From NCBI GenBank assembly GCA_023935145.1, contig CM043698.1, positions 33,575,001-33,639,000 on the forward strand: DNA of 64,000 nt, in the 5' to 3' direction. Positions 1 through 15,418 of the stretch are shown here, in pieces. The stretch's first letter is position 1. Each line of letters opens with the position of its first letter. The DNA comes from Bretschneidera sinensis (lineage: Eukaryota; Streptophyta; Magnoliopsida; Brassicales; Akaniaceae). The notes beneath the pieces were generated by a model, which had not been told where the DNA came from, made no database searches, and saw nothing but the letters and a program-made list of their open reading frames with translations. A program made the translations under genes and the position numbers.

Positions 1-13
1 ATAGCCAACAACA

Positions 14-1958
<1,945 letters not shown>

Positions 1959-3775
1959 TGGAAGCGTGTAATTTGAAGGTTCAGATGCTACATGCTAGTT
2001 AGATGAGGAAGCCGATAGTTATGTGGGATTTTTATAGCAAAGACGAGGAATTATTTGTTTCAAGTTTTTAGTAACCAGGCAGAGACAAATGTATTATTTT
2101 ACTCAACTTTTATCTTCGGGATACAACATGCCTGTTTTCCTCACATTCTGCCGGTGCAAGTAAATTTGATTGTGATTTATAAGCTCCATTTTTTTTTATG
2201 TGATATTGTGCAATCAACTATCTGAAACAAGATTCAGTGAGAGTTTATCATCTGGAGTACGTGGTATCGATAATGTCGGTAGGAAGCATCCTGCTGAAAC
2301 GAACTTTCTGGTTGTATGTCACTTGTAGTTTTTTATCCCAGGCATGAGAATTGTCGGTCCAAATTGAAATAAATGCAGCCATTGAATTGTGTTCCCCTCC
2401 TTTTATAAGTCTCTTTGGGTCAAACGAAAGTTTTTTTACTTGTGAATAATTGATTCTTAATGTTTTAAACTCTTTTAAGAATTAGTTTTCTTTTTTTCTA
2501 TTGAGATGTGTTTAGAGTTTGAGATATTTAGTAGAAAATTTGAAAAGTTTAATGAAAACGAGTTTTATTTCAGTGACATGGTTCATACATTTATCATTTT
2601 GCATTGTCATAACATTATCATTTTGCATTAACTCGATATTTTAAAGTGAAACCTTAGAATAAAAATTATTTTTTGAAATGACTAAAATTTTTTTAAGTTA
2701 CACTAAACATTATTTTTTTTTAAAAGTGTTCTTAAGATAGTAAGACTTTTAATATTAAAACAAAATTTTAATTTGATATGTAATTCCTGTTAGGATAAAA
2801 AAAATGAGAATTAACATTTTTTATCTTTTTGATGGGAGTTAAAATTCTCATTGTAATTTAAGGGAAATTAGATTTTTCATAAATTTTGTTGAACAAATAA
2901 TCAAAATTTTATAACTTTCATTTTGATTTTTTGCTTATCGAACTTAACCCTAGTGTCAGTATTGCCCATTTAACCATCGTGAGGAGACACCCTATTGTTA
3001 TATGAGCGTTTAATGAAGTTGATTAGCCAAACGAATGATTGAGCAGAGGACCACTGACCCAGCCAGGATCGAGGTATTTCAGCCAAGTTCATACCGAAAA
3101 TAGAGCACCCGAAATCAAAGCAGTTGCTACTTGCTATGCTCATCGGAATTTGGAAATAGAGAGCTGCCCTGTTCCCCAAACTTCCTCTCTTGAAAAGTTA
3201 CCTTTTATCTATTTTATGTTAGCTTTTCTGCGACCATCTGAACCAAAACATTTTGTTAATGTGAAAAGGGTTATGTCATTGCAATTTCATTGTTCATTTG
3301 AAGCAAGTTCTTACAAACTTTTATGCTAGTTATCTTTTGATTCCCTTATCCTCAAAAGTTTATTAAACCTTAAAAGATTACTTCCAAGACAAGAAACAAG
3401 ATGACACCCTGCTGGGTCTTGCAGAGAGACCAAATGACCAATTGATTTGCTCGTTGCCTTTGGTTTGGTTATCGGTGGGCCAATACTACATGTCAAGAAC
3501 AATGAGAAGCGTTAAAACACAACTCTTAAAGCATAGGTCTAAACAAATCTTCAATTTGATGTTTCTGATCTGCTAGTAGCTTACAACACAACTCTTAGAA
3601 CATAGGTCTAAACAAATCTTGGCACGCATAGAATTGAATTGAATCAGTAAACAAATTGTACAACTATTTTCAATCTAAAGCCAGTCCTTCCCAAAGCATT
3701 AGCAACAACCTGTGGACAGGTTCAGTTAACTGCTTGAACAAGCTTAAACAAACAACAATGTGCAAATATTCCATT
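1959..3775. other. Spacer between RPS13 and the maspardin gene
   Basis: Contains the RPS13 3' UTR at the left, one MITE-like element (2417-2950), and the 3' flank of the minus-strand maspardin gene at the right. Short open frames here have no recognisable similarity or codon character. I see no other gene. Confidence 0.6.
2417..2950. mobile_element. MITE-like non-autonomous DNA element, copy A
   Basis: About 534 bp of AT-rich DNA whose left end (GGGTCAAACGAAAG) and right end (read inverted, GGGTTAAGTTCGATAAG) form imperfect terminal inverted repeats. Its interior is recognisably related, in inverted order, to the element at 9718-10306: both carry the 'atcattttgcatta' type motifs and the 'tttagagtttgag' motif. 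No coding capacity. The superfamily was not settled because I could not find a clear target-site duplication. Confidence 0.5.
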
Positions 3776-6700
3776 TTACACCAATTGTCTGGATTTCTGA
3801 CAGTAGTTTAAAGTAATGTACAATGACTCCACGTAAAAAGGATGCAAATAAGAGACAAAAATCTCCCAAGTAAATTGCAGGATGATTCCCATGGCTGTGA
3901 TGTGGTGGTACTTCAATAGTGAACCAGGCAGCAGCAGAAGTTTGTCTTCATGAACAAAGTGACAACGTTTCGCATTGCTAAGGGGCTGCTGGTCACCTAA
4001 ATTATTAGATTCTGAGTTTTCCGGAGCTGTAGGTAACTGACCTTCTCCAGATGGACTTTCAGAACTTGCTCCATTATCCTTGGGTGGATCATTATGATCC
4101 CCTTCATCATTTTTTTCGCTAGAACTCCCACCAGTACCATCCTTTGAGATGCCCCGGACCAGGTCTGGAGTCGCTTCTACCCCAACACGTCTCAAGTGTA
4201 GCTGCCACATTGCAGATGCCAGTTGAAACACAGGTCTAATAATCAATACATACATGATACAACTAAAACTATTGATATGTATCGTTCATCTAGCAGGTAC
4301 CGTTTTTCTATCAAATAAGGGATGTCAAATGATTTACCTGAAGATGCAAGTTGACTTCATCTGTGCGTGAAAGAAACGGGAAATCTCCTCCAGTTTTCAT
4401 GTAAGCTCGCCTAGCTCCTGGATACCTCTCACTCAATTGATCTTTGAGTTGTTGAGGAATTGCACAGTAATCATTTGTCTTCGAGTAGGAAGCAGGATAT
4501 AACCATGTCAATAGAATCAATAGAGCTATCAGCAAAACTTACCTTCTACTGGTATCAAAGCTAAAAGCCTAAAATACAAAGCAAATGGTACAGAACTCAC
4601 TACATTTTAAATCAAGAAAAAAAGCGAAATGGAAAATTCACAACTTCTGAACATTTTAGAGAACCACACAACTATATATGCAGTAATTTACTTCTTTATT
4701 AGTGTGTTCAAGTTGAAATGAGTGGACAGCAAAAACTTGGCCTTCTGTGCATATGTTAAACTTTAACCCATGCCGCATCATATGCATCTGATTTCCTTTC
4801 TTTTAACAACCAAGGAGCAAATATGTCCATAAAATAAAATTCTCACAGTAATGTTGATCTAATAATTTCTGGTTTCATAAGTATCTCCTATCAAGTAATC
4901 CTACAAGAATAAATAGAGAATTGAATCTTGACCAAGTTAGGCAGCACAAAAGTGAAACACAGTAGAAACACAAACAGAGAGATAGGTTGCAGCTTAGTAC
5001 TGTTCTTTCTTTTGCCATCGTTGTTATTTTGCAAGAAAGCACACTCCCATTTCACAAATAAGCAAGCAACATACTTGAGCAATATAAAAACTTCCTTCAT
5101 TTTAAAAGAAATGGAGCCATATCTTGAAATTTTATTGGAGATTTTCCACTGATTGAAGCAAAACTTGGCATGCTAACTGGAAATTTATGGAGAAAATAAA
5201 TCTAAAAGTTGGATATTGTAATAGAAGAGAGGGGGCTGGGGAGAATTTTAACCTTTTTTGTACTCTTATTACTAGAATTTCAATTTTTACATTCTCTAAT
5301 ATGACCAAGTTGACAAAAACGAAGATTAAGTCCTCATTTTATTTCTTTTTTTCATCTTCTCTTTGCTGACCACCAGGGAGATATTATCAAGTGACATATC
5401 GAAACAAGTTTACGACAACATACATCCATTATGGTGATAAATGAATCTGAAAGAAGAAGAGGTCCGACTGAAGCAGCATCAACTGTCAAAGTCAACCTGG
5501 AGGCCAAATCTTCTCTTGAGAGTGTTTCAACCTGAATTGGTAATCACATAGTACAAGGTCAAAGGAGTAAAGCAATTATTTTCTGCAGCAATGTTTTTAA
5601 ATTTAAAGCAGCATGCGATGTAGTAAGAGATGCAATGATTTCTGTAAAAGAAATGGGCTTGTTCTCCTTACTCGTCTCAAAAGTAAATATGGAACTGGGC
5701 CAGAGAAGAAAGGAAAAAAGTGAAAGAAAATGGAAGGAATTCTAAGAATGATAACACCATTCATGAAACCACATCACCATCAATATAGAGGAAACACAAC
5801 AGATTCCGGTTTCAAATTGAATGAACTTTAGTTCAAAACATTTGTACTATTGTATACAATATTCTGGTCAGCTTCCAGAAACATATAAGAGTTTTCCACC
5901 ACCATGGCTATCATTATTTAGAAAATATTTACAGTGCAAGTTCCAAAAAAAACTGAAGGTGGCAAAATGCTAGAAACAGAAACTAAAAAGACTATAACAA
6001 TCTATGCCCCAAATCCCATTCCCATGGTTGATAATAACAGAATAAAATAGAAGGCATAAAGACAGTAATTTTAGATTTTTTCCACAGAAGTGTTGTGCAC
6101 TAGAAAACTGAGATAAACAAAAGTATTACAGAGAAGATTGCTTCAAGATGCCATAATAATAAGAGTGACTTGCAACTTCAAAGACTACCTGAGAAACAAC
6201 AAAGTCGACAGAATCGGCAATAAATGGTTCATGAGGGCCATCGCGGATTCCTGTTAATACGTATCGTTTCAGCAAAAAAGAAGGGGTCCAACTAACGCTG
6301 CATACAAAATTCCACAATTAGGCAAGTTAGTTCATTGAGAACATTATAGATTTATAGGCAGATCACTTCAGAGTTTACAGAAATTAAAAGAAAGATAATG
6401 AAACATGTCAACCACAAGAAAATATTAACTGAAACTAGCAATACTATATGATGTGTAACAATTTTTTTTTGACAAGTTATATGATGTGTAACACTAGTTT
6501 GATATATAGTATATACAAACAAATATATTTGCTGAAATAAATTTTACGTCTTCACAAAGCCAAACACCTTTAAATAAGCATATTTAAATGTGACTTGCTT
6601 AACACCCTCACAAAATGGGATAGATATCCTAAGGAGTTGCACTGCAGTGCTACAAAGAGGCAGACTATCACAAATTCGGAATGAATGTGCAGAAGATAAT

Positions 6701-9700
6701 TATATTTGATACTTGACTGCATCCAATTGTTACCATACATATATGGCAAACAGCAATCTCCCAAACAACACAAGTTCGTAAATAAAGCATATAAATGCAG
6801 AAAGGAATCTTGCCAATAAAGCGTGGATGCTTTTGCAGAAAACATAAAACACTTTTTTGATTATGTAGACCACATGATCGTCTTGTTTGCATTAGGAAGT
6901 ACTTCAAGTCATATATTAAAACAAAATATGCACTGTTTGGCTCTCAAGAGAGATTAAAATACTTAGAAAATGCAAATAACGACGACTTGATAAGTACTTT
7001 AACCAGTGATGAAGGCTGACAAGTCAATCCAATGACTAAACTTCTAACAAATTAAGCAGCAGCAATATGTGGCTGTACCCATTCAATAAATAAACTATCA
7101 CCTGGTAGCTACATTTAGACTCCGTAAACAAGTTGATGGAACAAATTCCAGTCCTACAGTGAACAATTCAGAAGGGACATATTAATACTTATTCCCATTA
7201 CAAGAAACTCCATAGGTTAATAACGTCAGAGCTCCTCTATGTTTACATAGTCAATTGGTCCAGGTCATTAACAAGGTTACAGGCCCCCTCATGCATATGT
7301 GGAATTCCAATATCTTTATGCAATTTCCAATACTCCCTCCCCCCCCCCCCCCCAAACAAAAAAAAAAAAAAAAGGAGAGAAACACACATGATCCACCCAT
7401 AATTATCCTTTCATAACCAGAGCATCAATCAGACCTCTAATAAAATAAACTGTTTCTGGTATTCCTCAGTTTTAAACATTTTGTTAACCACTAAGTTAAT
7501 TTTGACTATACTGGCTATAACAACATAACAAGGAATAAGAGAAACTTGTATGACACAGATATTACGTGAAAAAAAAAGAATATATTTCATCATGTTATTT
7601 TTCTAATGTAATAAGACTTGTGAATAGTTCCTTTATATTGAATTTGGGGTCATGTTATTGGCGTTCCAAAATAGTTATTGCCACTCCTGTTTTGTTTTGG
7701 TACTTAAACTTACCATAATGCCCCTAATTAAATTGCATTCCAAAAAACATTTAACTTCAATTAAGAATATTATTGTAAGTTAACCTAACAAAAGGAGTGT
7801 CAATAACAATCTTTGGAGTGCCAACCCTTGAATTTGGTCATAACATAAGGAATGCACACATCTTTCAGATCTTTCAGTGACAAGAGGCAATAAATCTCAT
7901 AATCTTTTCAATGAAAGAAAATGTAATACAAATCAATTTATGATTAGTAAAAGATCAAGTGAATGGAGCAATTTGTTCATCCAGCCTGAAGTCATTAACT
8001 TGGTCAGTATCAAGAAATATGACAACATACATGGGAGCCCATGGCATTGCAGTTGCAAAACTGCGTGTCTCCAAAAATGTATTTGATAAAATCAATGACC
8101 TAACCCGTCTTGGACGATGTTGAGCAAAGAGTTGTGCTAGGAAGCCTCCAAGGGATGTCCCATAAAGATGTATCTGTTACAGATACGTTAATCAGTTTAC
8201 TGAACAAGCACTCAATTTGACAGTAAGCAAAACCACCACAAATCAGGCTAAATATATAAATGCAGAAGATATTAATGTTAACTATATATTTTCGTCACTT
8301 TCAGTTAAGAGATATAAGTAAAACTGAGGCCATGTCTACTGTTAACACATTCCATTTTGTGCCCTACACAGAAACATATGTACCATCTTCTCCTATGGTC
8401 AGCTCAAATGAAAATTTTCACCCCAATTTGGAAATGCAAGACTATATACTGAAAGTTATCGTTCAGTAGACGTATAATATAGGAATTAATACAGTATTTT
8501 TCCTCATTTATAAAAAAACAGTAATTTTCCTCAGTATCAACAAATCATATGGGCAGTCCTATAGAGCCAGATCAAGTGTAAGCAACTAGAACCTAAGTTG
8601 GATGTATCACACAGTAATAAACAATTGTACCACAAGTAGACAAAACTTGAGCCGAATGTCATAGATAGATAGGCAACCCATAGAGTAAATTCTTGACAAT
8701 AAAATGCAACTTGACCACATCAACCTCGATAAAAATTTATTAACTTAAAAGAGTAAATGACTACAGGCAGTCAATACTGCATATATCACTAAGAGTTCTC
8801 AATTTTTTTGATATGGATGTAATTTCAAGAACTATAGGCATATGATAGTGAAGTTCCATAGGGCACCATGCCTAAGGAGATGTAAACAATATCATCTGAT
8901 CTAAGGTCAATACTGCCTTATAACTCCAGAGAATTCTGGGCTTCATTTATTTTCCGCTTTAGTTGACCTCAGAATTTTCATATAATCTGTCAATACATTT
9001 ATACCAGATTTAATTTATATAATCTAACAGTAAAGAGGAAAATAGATGTACAGTTCTCCTCTGTAAATCTTATATGGCAGTGAATTAGCATAAGGACAGG
9101 TTTTGGACACAGCCTGCAATACCCTATTACTCCCTCCGTACCATAATATGTCCTCTTTGAAGAGTTCAAAGATTAAGCAAGTGCATTAATTGCATTCAAA
9201 CCACTTAAGATGGGTGTTAAAATACCAATTTTATCCATCTTAAGTTGTTTGAATGCAATTAATGCAAGGTATTATTGGAAGATTGATAATATTCGTCTCT
9301 GATTTTTTATTTTTTTTATAAGTAATATTCGTCTTTGATTTTTTATTGTGGACGATTATTTTGGGACATCCCAAAATAGAAACGCGGACATATATTATGG
9401 GATGGAGAGAGTACCCGGTAAGCTAAGGGCATGGTTGAGACTCTAGAGGAGTAGAATCAATATGACAAAAAAGGAGAGAATGGAGATCTTTTAGCAATCA
9501 TCTTAGACTATAAGGTGGGCCATTGTCCTATAAACTATTTAAGGTTGTACTTGGACACTACGTTTAAGGAGAAGAGTATGTGGGACACATCACAGAGAAG
9601 TTTAAGAAGTAGCTTGCGGATCGGAGGTATGTCCTCGTTTGCTTGCTATACGGTTAGAGAAACATCCAAGGAAGATTCCTTTAACGAAGTACAAAGGAGG

Positions 9701-12700
9701 AGTTTAAATACCACTTTGGGTCTGTTCGTTACAAAAGAAATTAATGTGGAAGTTATAAATTCCTAGGAATTGACAAAATTTTGGTTCTTCACTTACAAAA
9801 TTCATGAGAATTATAATTTCCCAAGATATCACAATTCCCATAAAATATGAGAATTTAACTCCCACCAAATAGGTGAGAAATACCAATTCTTGCTTTCTCA
9901 TCATAACAAGAAACACACATCAAATTAAAATTTTTCTCTAATATTAAAAATCTTATCTTAAAAATTATTTTTATTTTTCAAGAGAAAAAAAGGGTGTTGT
10001 AGCTTAAGAGTATTTTGGTCATTTTAAGAAATAATTTTTATTCTAATTTCAACATTAAAATGTTAAGTTAATGCAGAATGATAATGTTACGTTAATGTAA
10101 AATGGTAAAAATATGAATTATTTTATTGAAATAAAATTCATTTTCACTAAAAAAAACGTATCATACTTTCTATTAAATAACTCAAATTCTAAATACATCC
10201 GAACAATAAATAACTTAATTCTCAAGAAATCTAACTCTTGGGAGTTTAAAATCATGAGAATCAATGAATCACAAAAAAATAGAACTCTCATAAAACGAAC
10301 ATACTCTTAGTGAAGTGAGAAGTGGTGAAACAACCAATCAAATGGAAGAGTTGGGTTTAAAACTATCACTTTCTTCAATATGGCCTTTCTTGGCAAGTGG
10401 ATTTGGAGATTCATGACTAAAAAGGAACATATTTAGATGAAGGTGATTACAGTTAACTTTGGTTTGCAACACAATGGGTGATCCTCAAAGGAAAAGAGGA
10501 TTTCCTATGGTTGGAGATGTCGAAGTGGATCAGAAGTGGGGGGAATGAATTTTTCCCTTACGCGTATTTTGATGCTGGAAATGTTGGCTCTAGGTTTTGG
10601 CATGATCCTTGGTCTAGAGATTCTCCTTTGCGGTCTAGGTTTACAGAGCTCTTCGATATAGCAGATAAAATTTTTGGTATGGTATATATAATGCGAGGTT
10701 GGATATAAATTGGGATGATAGATTGAAATGGACTCTCAACACAAAGGGAAACTTTGATGTCAAATCCTTTTTTAAGGCTCTTTTGAGTTACCATTCGGTG
10801 GAGGGTAAGGCAAGCTTTCCATGGGAGATGATTTGAAAGACTTGTGGCCATATAAAGATGATTTGACAATGGATAACCTCCAAAAGAGGGGGAAAGTCCT
10901 TGTCAATAGATGCTTTCTTTGCAAGGACAATACAATTCCAGGACAGCGCACCAACTTAAGTTTCTCTAGGTATGAAGGTTGGGAGGAAGAGGACTATGGG
11001 CTTGGTCAAGCATTCACTCTTGTAAAGAAAAGCGAAAGTAGACTGCTCTGGTCCGCTTTGCTATTTTCTGGTTAGTCTGATGTGAAAGGAATAGAAGAGC
11101 CTTGGATGGAGTCAAGAGGTCTTTTGAAAAAAAATTTGGTTTAATATTAATTATTTTGTAAATGAATACAAGCTCATGGAGTTTGTTGACTTTTTGTCAT
11201 GTAGATGACCCCTTTTATACATCGGTTGGCACCCCCTTGCTGCCTCTTAGTGCTTTTTCGATCTTTATCGAAAAAAGAAAATGCAAAAACTTGTACATCA
11301 AGGATGCAACAAACTCATATAGAAAATTGAAGTAATAATCCCATCAATAAAAAAATTGTAATAAGGGAATGATATGCTATAAGTGAAAGAAGCTCTCACA
11401 TGATGAACATCAATAGCATCCAAGAACTTTTCAAATGCTTGAATCCACTCATGATGATTCCAAACACGCGGGATATCAACGGAAATTACCCGGTAACCCT
11501 GAACATTTGCAAAAAGTCATAATTAAACCTAAAAACAAGTAAAAGTCATGGTAACAGTGAAGAAAAAGGAAAAAAAAATTCACAAAAAGGTGGGGGAAGA
11601 GAGGAAAAAATTACCAAAAGAAAAAGTAGTCCAAATGAATTATTACCACAAATTAGAAACACATCTAGTTACAACTACTTCACATCAAAATAATACAGTT
11701 CCAATCCATATAAATATCCCAGTAATTTTTTTTATTTCCATAAATAGTAGTCAAATTAAGCAACCTTGGCCTTTCATATCTAGGTTTTACCATATTTCTA
11801 AAATATCAAAATCATGCCACCTACAGTATATAATCAAACCTGAATGAAAAAGGAGACTCCTAAAGAAGAATTCTCATTAATTTATGACAGTTGGAATGGT
11901 TAAGCATAAAACCATCCAACAAGATAAACAAAACCACTACCAAAGCAAAGTATCCTTGTTGACCATGAACTGCCGAACGAATCAGCAACCATCATAATTT
12001 AACTTTGACAAACAAGAATGCCTTTTTCTGTTAACAAACTTACTGGTTCATGGCCCTATTTGTTTAGCTGACGAAGAAACCACTAAGAAACAATTTCATA
12101 TATACAATATTTTCTTTAAGGTGTATAAGTCGGGGGGGAAAGGAGTTCTTCACTTCTTCCTACTAAAATTTTATAAGAATTTCAAGGCATGTAATTGAAA
12201 AAAAAAATTGATAAAATATAAATTTCACAACCTGCTATTGTCCATCTCTTTGCTCATGCAATAGAACTGCAAAAATATCTACTTATGACGATAACATGTA
12301 CGGTTCCCTTTCATTTTCTTATTCTCTTAAAGCAAGAAATGCCTAGAAATAACCTTAATTATCATCCAGCATTATTCCCAACAAAATTGTCGGTGGTCCA
12401 AGACAAATGGCATCGCTCTTCTAGAGAAAATACTTCTTTGTAGGGGAATAACCACTCAATCGATCTCCTATTCCTTATGGAGCACCACAATGAATGGTGG
12501 ACCATGAAAACTGAAGCTACAATGTGAATTCCCCTATAATTTCTTGCAAGGGCCAAAAGAGGAGGAGAAATATGAAAGAAGGAAAATATAATTTGTGAGA
12601 CAGCTACCTTTTTAGTTTTCACTGACTCAACGAGACAAAAACATCCAACTTAATACCTTCATGGACAATGACATAATCTGCTTGTAGTAGACATCAGCTG

Positions 12701-15418
12701 TCCCTGCTGTTCCAGGAAGACAAATGAGCGGAGGAACAACTTTTGGACCAAAATCATAGTATCGCCACTGCTTTGTGCCAATCTGTGAAGAACAAATATA
12801 ATAAGCTCCATCTGAGACTCAACGCAAGTAAAAAGAATAACAACTAACTTAAAAACAGTGCTGTAACAAGCATGTATCTTATCAGATATATTTATATCTC
12901 CATGCTTCAAGAAATGGCATCAACCAAGCCATGGCAAAAAACCAATAGAGATTTGGTCAACAACCCTTGCATTCAAATGATGATGCATTTGATCGTTATA
13001 ACCATGCCCAAAGTCACCAATATTCCACAAATCCACTTCAAGATATGTACAGACAATATTTAGGGGGTTTCCTCAACAATTTTTTTTAACCCAATTAAAA
13101 TACCCAGTAACTGGATGCAGTATCTCACCAATTACTAGAGCTTCTCCGCAAGATAAAAGATGATTGTGGCAGAGATGCATCTTGGACATAGTAAGAGTAA
13201 TGAACAATGAAACTAAGGAGTAAATGCAAGATCAAATAGGAGCTATGATACCCTAATCAAAATTCTTGAAAATGACAAGATGAACTAAAATCAAATTCAC
13301 AGCTAGTATCCAGCCCACCAACGAACCAGAGTTCAGACAAACCAACATCAAATTCACAACAATTGGGACAGTAACTTAAAACCCAGAACATACGATGATC
13401 AGAACTAAATGTACACTCAAACAACCTTATAGTTGACTATGCCAAGTTTGGCCTTGATTCTACCAGGTGGATGTCTAAGGAAGGGAGGAGCCTACGGTGT
13501 GGGAGTGTGGAAATGGATTAGGAAAGGATGGAATAATTTCTCCCTTATGTGTCTTTTTTGGTCGGTAATGGTCAAGCTATTTGCTTTTGGGATGATACAT
13601 GGAGTGGGGACACTTCTTTGAGGGGGAAATTCACGGAGATTTTTTCTCTTGTTCGTGACAAAATGCATTGGTTAGTTCTCATGTCTTCTTGGCTAATTAT
13701 GTGGTTACTTAGGATATTCCTTTTATCCTGACTCTTCATGAATAGGAGATTGATTGTGTGGGCAGCTTTTTTGAATGTCTATATAAGACCAAGATGGACT
13801 TGTCACTTGAGTCAGGAAGATCAAGCATCTTGGATGTTGAGCAAGGGGCAGGGTTTTGAAGTTAAGACTTTTTACAATGCCCTTTTGTGCGAGCTTCCTA
13901 CAGAGGGTAGGTTGGAATTTCTTTGGAAAGCCATTTTGTCGTCTAAAGCACCCAAGAAGAGAATCCGTTTACTGTCTTCTAATGGGATGCTCGTTCGCTA
14001 GACAACTTTGGGACATGACTTATTGTGTTTTGGGTATCAATTGGGTGATAGGTGGGATTATTTTTTATGAGATGTGGGCTCAGACTGGTATTAGTAGTTC
14101 TAAAGAGATGAAGAAAGTCTATGCTTTGATCCTTTTATCTATTTTTTGGTTGATTCGGAAAGAGTGTAGTAGAAGAACTTTAGACGGGGCTGAGGTACTG
14201 GTTGAGTCCATTAAAGATGGATGGTTTAATACCTTATGTTTTTTAGTCAAAGGGAATTATTTTGTAAACTAGGATGAATTCCTTGGTTTTATTGATATAC
14301 TATATTGTAGATAGTCATATAGTAAATGGTTCCACCCCTTGGAACCTTATATATAGATATTTACATTTATCAATTAATTTTGGGGTTTTGAATGGAGTAA
14401 GTGACAAAAGATTTTATGGAAATGTGCTTGGTTTCCTATTCTTTGGGTGATTTGGAAGGAAAGTAATGAGTGAATTTTTAGAGATGGTTCCACGATGGTA
14501 CATCTGCTTTGGGATAGGATTGTTTTCCTTACTTTCCTTCGGACTTCCGCTACAGGAGTTCTTAGGGGTATTTCATTGAGTTATATGTAAAGAGATTGGA
14601 GGACTATTTTGATGTAGTTCATTTTGTGTTTTAGGAGGAGTCCTTGTCCTCTTCTTTTGTACATTTTATTCTCTATATTAATAGAGTTTATTTTATTTTA
14701 TAAAAAAAAATTACTAATTAAAAAAAAAAAAACTTATAGACTTATAGTTGACTAAGGCCAAAGAACCTAAAGCTACAAACTAAGTAGTGATCTTCAGAAT
14801 CAATTGGTTGGAATCAAACAGTGATTCAGATGATAAATTAAAACCCAGCCCATAATAATCCAGACAATCAGTTATAAATAAAAAAACAGACAACCACTAA
14901 CTGACTGACAACCTAGTATAACCAAGAACAATTTAGATACTTCCATAAGAAGATTTGCATGCCATATTCAATAATGATATTTGACTAGACAAAGCATCAC
15001 AAAAGTAAAAATCCAAACTCATCTCTTACAAAAAGGCATGATAGCTTAAACGAAGGTAAACCCAATAACAAGAGTTAAGCAAAGAAGTAAAGAGCGTAAT
15101 CAACCAATAACAAATATACCCAGATCAATTATTTGCAAAGTTAAGATGAAAAATCAAAACCCAATACATATAATTGAAACAAAACAGTTCTACGCAAATC
15201 AATAAACACACAATTAACTTAGAAAAGAGACTATAGGTAAAACAAAGCGTACCCAATAACAAAGAGAAGTACTTGACAAGACCGTGATAAAAGTATTACA
15301 CACAAATGGAAAAAAAAATCAAAGGAAGTCCAGAGGAGAAACGTACAGGGATCTTGTGGAGAGGGATCTGAGACTTGAAGTGGATGTAATCTCCGGGCGC
15401 CGAGAAGACGCCTTTCAT
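3776..15418 (-). CDS. Maspardin (SPG21/ACP33)-like alpha/beta hydrolase, 8 exons
   Basis: Alpha/beta-hydrolase-fold protein of the maspardin family, whose human member is an endosomal/trans-Golgi adaptor. Exons on the minus strand: 15418-15347, 12782-12657, 11498-11400, 8173-8031, 6297-6189, 5531-5424, 4478-4338 and 4201-3776; all borders are GT-AG and phases agree, giving 407 residues. Landmarks are [15 protein letters not shown] (exon 2), [15 protein letters not shown] (exon 3) and the nucleophile-elbow-like GTSLGG around Ser106 (exon 4). The start reads [14 protein letters not shown]. The C-terminal part is a Ser/Asp/Glu-rich linker ending in a hydrophobic segment; this end is less certain than the core. 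Introns contain two truncated LINEs and three MITE-like elements, yet no lesion is seen in the exons. Confidence 0.93.
7648..7827. mobile_element. Small MITE with Mutator-like ends, in maspardin intron 4
   Basis: About 180 bp with imperfect terminal inverted repeats: the left has GGCGTTCCAAAATAG followed by GTTATTGCCACTCC, the right (inverted) has GGCACTCCAAAGATTG then GTTATTGACACTCC. It is flanked by a 10-bp direct repeat TTGAATTTGG (7638-7647 and 7828-7837), consistent with the 9-10 bp target duplication of Mutator-like elements. The ends resemble those of the larger element at 24333-25597. No coding capacity. Confidence 0.65.
9130..9411. mobile_element. Stowaway-type (Tc1/mariner) MITE
   Basis: About 282 bp beginning CTCCCTCCGTACCATAAT and ending in the inverted equivalent, flanked by TA on both sides (9128-9129 and 9412-9413). 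CTCCCTCCGT plus a TA target duplication is the hallmark of Stowaway MITEs. Two further internal inverted arms (about 9178-9215 and 9236-9270, sharing TGCATTAATTGCATTCAAAC) would fold into a long hairpin. It lies in maspardin intron 3, beside a LINE fragment. Confidence 0.85.
9414..11290 (+). mobile_element. Truncated L1-type LINE fragment, split by a MITE, in maspardin intron 3
   Basis: Decayed reverse-transcriptase C-terminal and zf-RVT-like sequence in several frames: around 9500-9600 a frame reads [18 protein letters not shown], and after the inserted element (9718-10306) frames read [17 protein letters not shown] (about 10380-10440) and [20 protein letters not shown] (about 10518-10575). 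The right end is A-rich near 11265-11290. Multiple stops and frameshifts make it non-functional. It runs antisense to the host gene. The left limit is uncertain because the Stowaway element abuts it. Confidence 0.75.
9718..10306. mobile_element. MITE-like non-autonomous DNA element, copy B, nested in a LINE fragment
   Basis: About 589 bp with imperfect terminal inverted repeats: left GGGTCTGTTCGTTACAAAAG, right (inverted) GAGTATGTTCGTTTTATGAG. LINE-like sequence lies on both sides, so it inserted into the LINE fragment. It is related to copy A at 2417-2950. No convincing target-site duplication was found. Confidence 0.6.
13440..14740 (+). mobile_element. 5'-truncated L1-type LINE with 14-bp TSD, in maspardin intron 1
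   Basis: About 1.3 kb with zf-RVT-type sequence near 13500-13650 (frames read [14 protein letters not shown] then [20 protein letters not shown]), a 3' UTR, and an A-rich tail at 14700-14732. The identical 14-mer CTTATAGTTGACTA occurs at 13426-13439 and 14741-14754, a target-site duplication that brackets the insertion exactly. It is antisense to the host gene and contains several stops and frame changes. Confidence 0.85.

Noticed and set aside
7337..7373. C-run followed by A-run as a processed-transcript tail
   Set aside because: No coding or element body is attached on either side; treated as simple low-complexity sequence.
11548..11847. 99-residue Lys/His-rich plus-strand frame in maspardin intron
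   Set aside because: AT-rich intron composition, no recognisable domain, antisense to the gene.
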